Assembly (NCBI GenBank): GCA_944384265.1 | Contig: CALWSR010000001.1 | Coordinates: 1-64,000, forward strand | Length of the DNA stretch: 64,000 nt | DNA from: an uncultured Clostridia bacterium | Lineage (GTDB): Bacteria; Bacillota; Clostridia; Lachnospirales; Anaerotignaceae | Direction of reading: 5' to 3' | Shown: positions 63,773 to 64,000 of the stretch, piece by piece | Position numbering within the stretch: position 1 is the first letter of the stretch | How the letters are laid out: the number at the start of each line of letters is the position of its first letter | Translations under genes and position numbers: made by a program | The notes under the pieces: model-generated | Seen by the model: only the letters and a program-made list of their open reading frames with translations | Database searches by the model: none | Told to the model about the DNA's origin: nothing

Positions 63773-63796
63773 CTTTAAAAAATAGGAGATGAATAT

Positions 63797-64000
63797 ATGA
63801 ATACTAAAATTTCACCTAAAATAAAATTACTAATTCTTTTAATTATTGTAGCAATTGGACTAGCTTTTTTCGGTTTTGTAAAATTAGGTAGTTCTTCGTC
63901 TACTATATCTCTATATGTTACATCAATTTTAATTATTATTGCAGGATGCTTTTTTACTTCTGATACAGTTAAATTGTTATACAAATTCTATGAACAAAAA
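63797..64000 (+). CDS. Membrane protein, start only (runs off the window)
   Basis: The first 68 codons of a gene with AATAGGAG about 8 nt before the ATG. Two hydrophobic helices are visible (LLILLIIVAIGLAFFGFV and VTSILIIIAGCFF), separated by a short Ser-rich loop, so it is a membrane protein with at least two spans. The layout is reminiscent of the start of VirD4/TraG-like coupling proteins, but too little is present to say so. Confidence 0.6.
   Translation, partial: MNTKISPKIKLLILLIIVAIGLAFFGFVKLGSSSSTISLYVTSILIIIAGCFFTSDTVKLLYKFYEQK

Overview
The window is AT-rich (roughly 30% GC by eye), reads with the standard genetic code, uses strong AGGAGG-type ribosome binding sites and carries many Rho-independent terminators. 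With LPxTG-type surface proteins, a sortase and a class A penicillin-binding protein, this points to a Gram-positive (Firmicutes) host, probably an anaerobe of the Clostridia type. The gene content is not that of a normal chromosome. Information-processing genes occur in unusual forms among very large unrecognised genes, next to a tyrosine recombinase and decayed genes. I read it as part of a very large mobile element (giant plasmid, integrative element or phage-like element). No capsid, terminase, relaxase or conjugation gene is visible, so the class is open.

Region 1 (1-6.7 kb) is accessory DNA: an integrase on the minus strand, remains of an nSTAND ATPase with DUF4116-like repeats, small zinc-ribbon proteins of phage or plasmid type, a histidine phosphatase, a Fic protein, and three small unrecognised genes of which two are paralogues. 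Region 2 (6.7-29.7 kb) is a surface-protein locus. It holds a 3938-residue, a 1466-residue and a 1016-residue exported protein, each built largely of CnaB/SdrD-like domains and ending in a sortase signal. Between the first two lies a small island with HicAB, a YoeB fragment, a transglutaminase-like gene, a frameshifted Fic and an Rpn-like remnant. The two largest genes are each preceded by a tiny ORF with a strong ribosome binding site and then an intrinsic terminator, which suggests attenuation. A class A PBP and a class B sortase follow at 33.1-36.4 kb and could serve the anchoring of these proteins.

Region 3 (29.7-64 kb) is a co-directional, tightly packed block with many 4-20 nt overlaps. 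It encodes an RNA polymerase in which the beta and beta-prime regions are one 2586-residue chain with an intact NADFDGD site. It also encodes a family A DNA polymerase with a 3'-5' exonuclease, and an NAD-dependent DNA ligase whose N-terminal half (37.0-38.5 kb) and C-terminal half (58.0-58.9 kb) are separate genes 19 kb apart. An HNH protein with a membrane tail, a bitopic membrane protein and about a dozen unrecognised proteins of up to 1077 residues fill the rest. Several terminator-like hairpins lie inside genes or between tightly spaced genes, which may matter if two different RNA polymerases read this DNA.

The best candidate for an undescribed system is the fused RNA polymerase with the split ligase and its own DNA polymerase: a largely self-supplied transcription and replication kit on an element that also rebuilds the host surface.
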